Made by a program: the position numbers and the translations under genes | In this document: one piece after another, positions 62,357-64,000 of the stretch | Layout of the letters: each line of letters starts with the position of its first letter | Numbering within the stretch: position 1 is the first letter of the stretch | Assembly: GCF_000519185.1 (NCBI RefSeq) | Contig: NZ_JAFA01000003.1 | Coordinates: forward strand, 192,583 to 256,582 | Reading direction: 5' to 3' | DNA length: 64,000 nucleotides | Source: Paraburkholderia nodosa DSM 21604 | GTDB taxonomy: Bacteria; Pseudomonadota; Gammaproteobacteria; Burkholderiales; Burkholderiaceae | Notes under the pieces: model-generated | The model's input: the letters and a program-made list of their open reading frames with translations, nothing else | What the model was told of the DNA's origin: nothing | Database searches by the model: none

Positions 62357-62971
62357 TTACTGTTTTCGGAACACCAGGCTGAAATTGTTCGCTGGCATCG
62401 GCACGCGCGCTTCGCACGCGAAGCCTTGTGCCTGCGCCAGCGCCTCCACTTCCTCCATGTCGCGCACGCCCCAGGACGAGTCGCGCGCGCGCAAGTCGGC
62501 GTCGAAAGCCTCGTTGCTCGGCGCCGTGTGTGCGCCTTCGCGCCGGTACGGCCCGTAGAGCACGAGTGCCCCACCCGTAGCAACGCGCGCGCCCGCGCCT
62601 TTCATGAGCGCCTGCGCCGCTGCCCACGGCGCGATGTGAATCATGTTGATGCAGACGATGGCGTTCACCGCATCGATCGGCCAGGGCTCGCGGCGCACGT
62701 CGAGGTCGAGCGGCGCGCGCAAATTGGCGAGACCCGAGTGCTCGCGCCAGGCGTCGATCGAGGCGCGGGCGCGCGCGTCGGCGTCGCTCGGCTGCCACGC
62801 GAGGTCGGGAAACGCGGCCGCGAAGTGGACGGCATGCTGGCCGGTGCCGCTCGCGATTTCGAGCACGGTGCCCCGCGCGGGCAGCGCGCCGCGCAGCACT
62901 GCCAGGATCGGCGCGGCGTTGCGCTCGGCGGCGGGCGCGCAAAGGCGTTGGGCGGCTTGCGGGTCGTTCAT
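62357..62971 (-). CDS. DUF938 family SAM-dependent methyltransferase-like protein
   Basis: A 204-residue class I methyltransferase-fold protein of the DUF938 family. The SAM-binding motif is TVLEIASGTGQHAVHFA, with a second acidic motif in WQPSDAD and the family block INMIHIAPWAAAQALM. The substrate is unknown. It is followed leftward by gnd and preceded by the PPOX-fold gene (36-bp gap), all on the minus strand, so it may share a transcript with the latter. Confidence 0.87.
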   Translation of the reverse strand: MNDPQAAQRLCAPAAERNAAPILAVLRGALPARGTVLEIASGTGQHAVHFAAAFPDLAWQPSDADARARASIDAWREHSGLANLRAPLDLDVRREPWPIDAVNAIVCINMIHIAPWAAAQALMKGAGARVATGGALVLYGPYRREGAHTAPSNEAFDADLRARDSSWGVRDMEEVEALAQAQGFACEARVPMPANNFSLVFRKQ

Positions 62972-63007
62972 CGTCTTGCGGTCTCTCAGCGTTCAGTCGG
63001 CATTCAC

Positions 63008-63625
63008 TCAGTACAGCGTGGTCTTGATGCGTTGGGCGAGACCGGCCTCGTAAGTCTCGGCGTCGAACGTCTCGCCATATTGCTCCTCATTTACGCGGCG
63101 CAGCATCTCGCCCGCGCTCGGCAGGTGCGAGCGTTCGACGTGGCGCGACGGGTCCCACAGCTTCGAGCGCACGATGGCCTTGGAGCAATGGAAGTACACG
63201 CTTTCCACGTCGATCACGAGCACCGAGCGCGGCGGCTTGCCATCCACGGCGAAACTCGCGACGAGCGCGGGGTCGGTGCTCACGCGGCCACGCCCGTTCA
63301 CGCGCAGCATCTCGCCCACGCCCGGCACCATGAACAGCAGCCCCACCTGCGACGAGGCAACCACGTTGCGCAGGCTGTCCACGCGATTGTTGCCGGGACG
63401 GTCGGGCAACGCGAGCGTGTGCTCGTCGAGAATGCGCACGAAGCCGGGTGCGTCGCCGCGCGGCGAGCAGTCGAGACCTTCCGGACCGCCCGTGGCGAGC
63501 ACGACGAACGGCGAGCTTTCGATGAAACGCCGGTAATCCGCGTTGACGTGATCGATTTCCTTGCGCAACGCGCGTTCGTGCGGCGTGCCGTAGTGCGCTT
63601 CGAGGTCGGCTAGCGTGGTCAGCAT
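63008..63625 (-). CDS. PPOX-fold (pyridoxamine 5'-phosphate oxidase-like) flavoprotein
   Basis: A 205-residue protein of the pyridoxamine-phosphate-oxidase-like split-barrel superfamily, MSMEG_1061-type subgroup. Recognisable segments are FVVLATGGPEGLDCSPRGD, ALPDRPGNNRVDSLRNV and GLLFMVPGVGEMLRVNGRGRV, which make up the FMN-binding barrel. These proteins bind FMN or F420-like cofactors and are not the vitamin B6 enzyme. The ATG at 63625 starts the family N-terminus. It lies 28 bp after the sirtuin gene. Confidence 0.85.
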   Translation of the reverse strand: MLTTLADLEAHYGTPHERALRKEIDHVNADYRRFIESSPFVVLATGGPEGLDCSPRGDAPGFVRILDEHTLALPDRPGNNRVDSLRNVVASSQVGLLFMVPGVGEMLRVNGRGRVSTDPALVASFAVDGKPPRSVLVIDVESVYFHCSKAIVRSKLWDPSRHVERSHLPSAGEMLRRVNEEQYGETFDAETYEAGLAQRIKTTLY

Positions 63626-63653
63626 GTCGTCGGTTCCGTGGGGACGTGGAGTG

Positions 63654-64000
63654 TCAGGGGACGAGGCGCGCGCCCAGTGCGTCGAGCACGGCCGCGCAAG
63701 GGGCTTCGAGTTTGAGTGCGAGGAGCGGGTCGGCGCGCGTCTTGCCCATGTTGATCGCGGCGACGGGTTTGCCGCGCTGCTGCGCCCAGGCGCAGAAGCG
63801 GTAGCCCGAATACACCATGAGCGAGGAGCCGACCACGAGCACGGCGTCGGCCTCGTCGAGCGCATTCGAGGCGCTCGCCACGCGCTCGCGCGGCACGTTC
63901 TCGCCGAAGAACACCACTGAAGGCTTGAGCATGCCGCCGCACGCCGCGCACGCGGGCACGTGGAAGGCGTTGGCGCCGTCGAAGTCGAGATGGGCGTCGC
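63654..64000 (-). CDS. Sirtuin (NAD-dependent protein deacylase), C-terminal part
   Basis: The C-terminal ~115 residues of a Sir2 protein; the start lies beyond the window edge. Visible are the second zinc pair (PACAACGGMLKP), the conserved PSVVFFGENVPRERV, the NAD-contacting VVGSSLMVYSGYRF and the AINMGKTRADPLLALKLEAP tail. This is a type of sirtuin related to SIRT4/class II. It probably heads or belongs to a minus-strand unit with the PPOX-fold and DUF938 genes. Confidence 0.9.
   Translation of the reverse strand, partial: DAHLDFDGANAFHVPACAACGGMLKPSVVFFGENVPRERVASASNALDEADAVLVVGSSLMVYSGYRFCAWAQQRGKPVAAINMGKTRADPLLALKLEAPCAAVLDALGARLVP

Noticed and set aside
1..64000. Prophage, transposon or genomic-island borders
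   Set aside because: No integrase, transposase, tRNA-linked repeat or abrupt long GC shift was seen; the AT-rich parts are limited to intergenic regions.

Overview
The window is a GC-rich, gene-dense stretch of a chromosome from a member of the Burkholderiaceae, most likely Burkholderia sensu lato (Paraburkholderia, Caballeronia or a relative). The assignment rests on gene content and protein style: two DUF4148 proteins, a Burkholderia-type trimeric porin, a GabR/MocR-controlled gabTD pair, a PcaR/PcaF pair, a bo3 oxidase operon, a Flp/Tad pilus locus and many LysR regulators. No rRNA, tRNA, phage, transposon or CRISPR array was seen.

Layout. 0-6 kb: a cut-off gene, a LysR regulator, a small secreted DUF4148 protein followed by a 24-codon ORF and a strong terminator, then on the minus strand selD with a cation diffusion facilitator, and an M14 peptidase coupled to an alpha/beta hydrolase. 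6-9 kb: phnCDE, the phosphonate importer. 9-15 kb: an EamA transporter, a MocR-type regulator divergent from gabT-gabD (GABA to succinate), and a duplicated-domain periplasmic protein. 15.7-26.3 kb: a one-direction Tad pilus locus, flp-tadV-rcpC-rcpA-lipoprotein-tadZ-tadA-tadB-tadC-tadE-tadG. 27-34 kb: a Gly/His-rich secreted protein, pcaF, cyoABCD and a PcaR-like IclR regulator. 35.5-43.7 kb: the C-P lyase region, phnF-DUF1045-phnN on the minus strand and phnGHIJKLM on the plus strand. 44-64 kb: an amino-acid binding protein, an AstE-like hydrolase, a porin, PhnA, glycogen phosphorylase, an MFS exporter, threonine aldolase, an NlpD-like lipoprotein, a sugar-acid dehydratase plus DapA-family partner, a second DUF4148 gene with a repeat-rich 3' region, gnd, a DUF938 methyltransferase, a PPOX-fold protein and a cut-off sirtuin.

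The most coherent system is phosphonate use. Its importer (phnCDE) and catabolic genes (phnF-M, phnN, DUF1045) lie about 28 kb apart. Both control regions carry a PHO-box-like pair of TGTCA repeats with 11-bp periodicity, followed downstream by a palindrome with the same CGTCTAGACG core. This suggests that PhoB and PhnF govern the split loci as one regulon. No phnP is visible. The DUF1045 gene, with two HxT motifs of the 2H phosphoesterase type and 4-nt overlaps with phnF and phnN, is a good candidate to do the PhnP step.

Other points worth a look: three near-identical 38-bp tandem repeats inside a roughly 390-nt region between the second DUF4148 stop codon and a strong terminator; a cluster of PcaR-like sites upstream of pcaF; half-sites between the MocR gene and gabT; and a translated-looking 24-codon ORF. 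All functional assignments come from reading the sequence and from family knowledge; no search was run.
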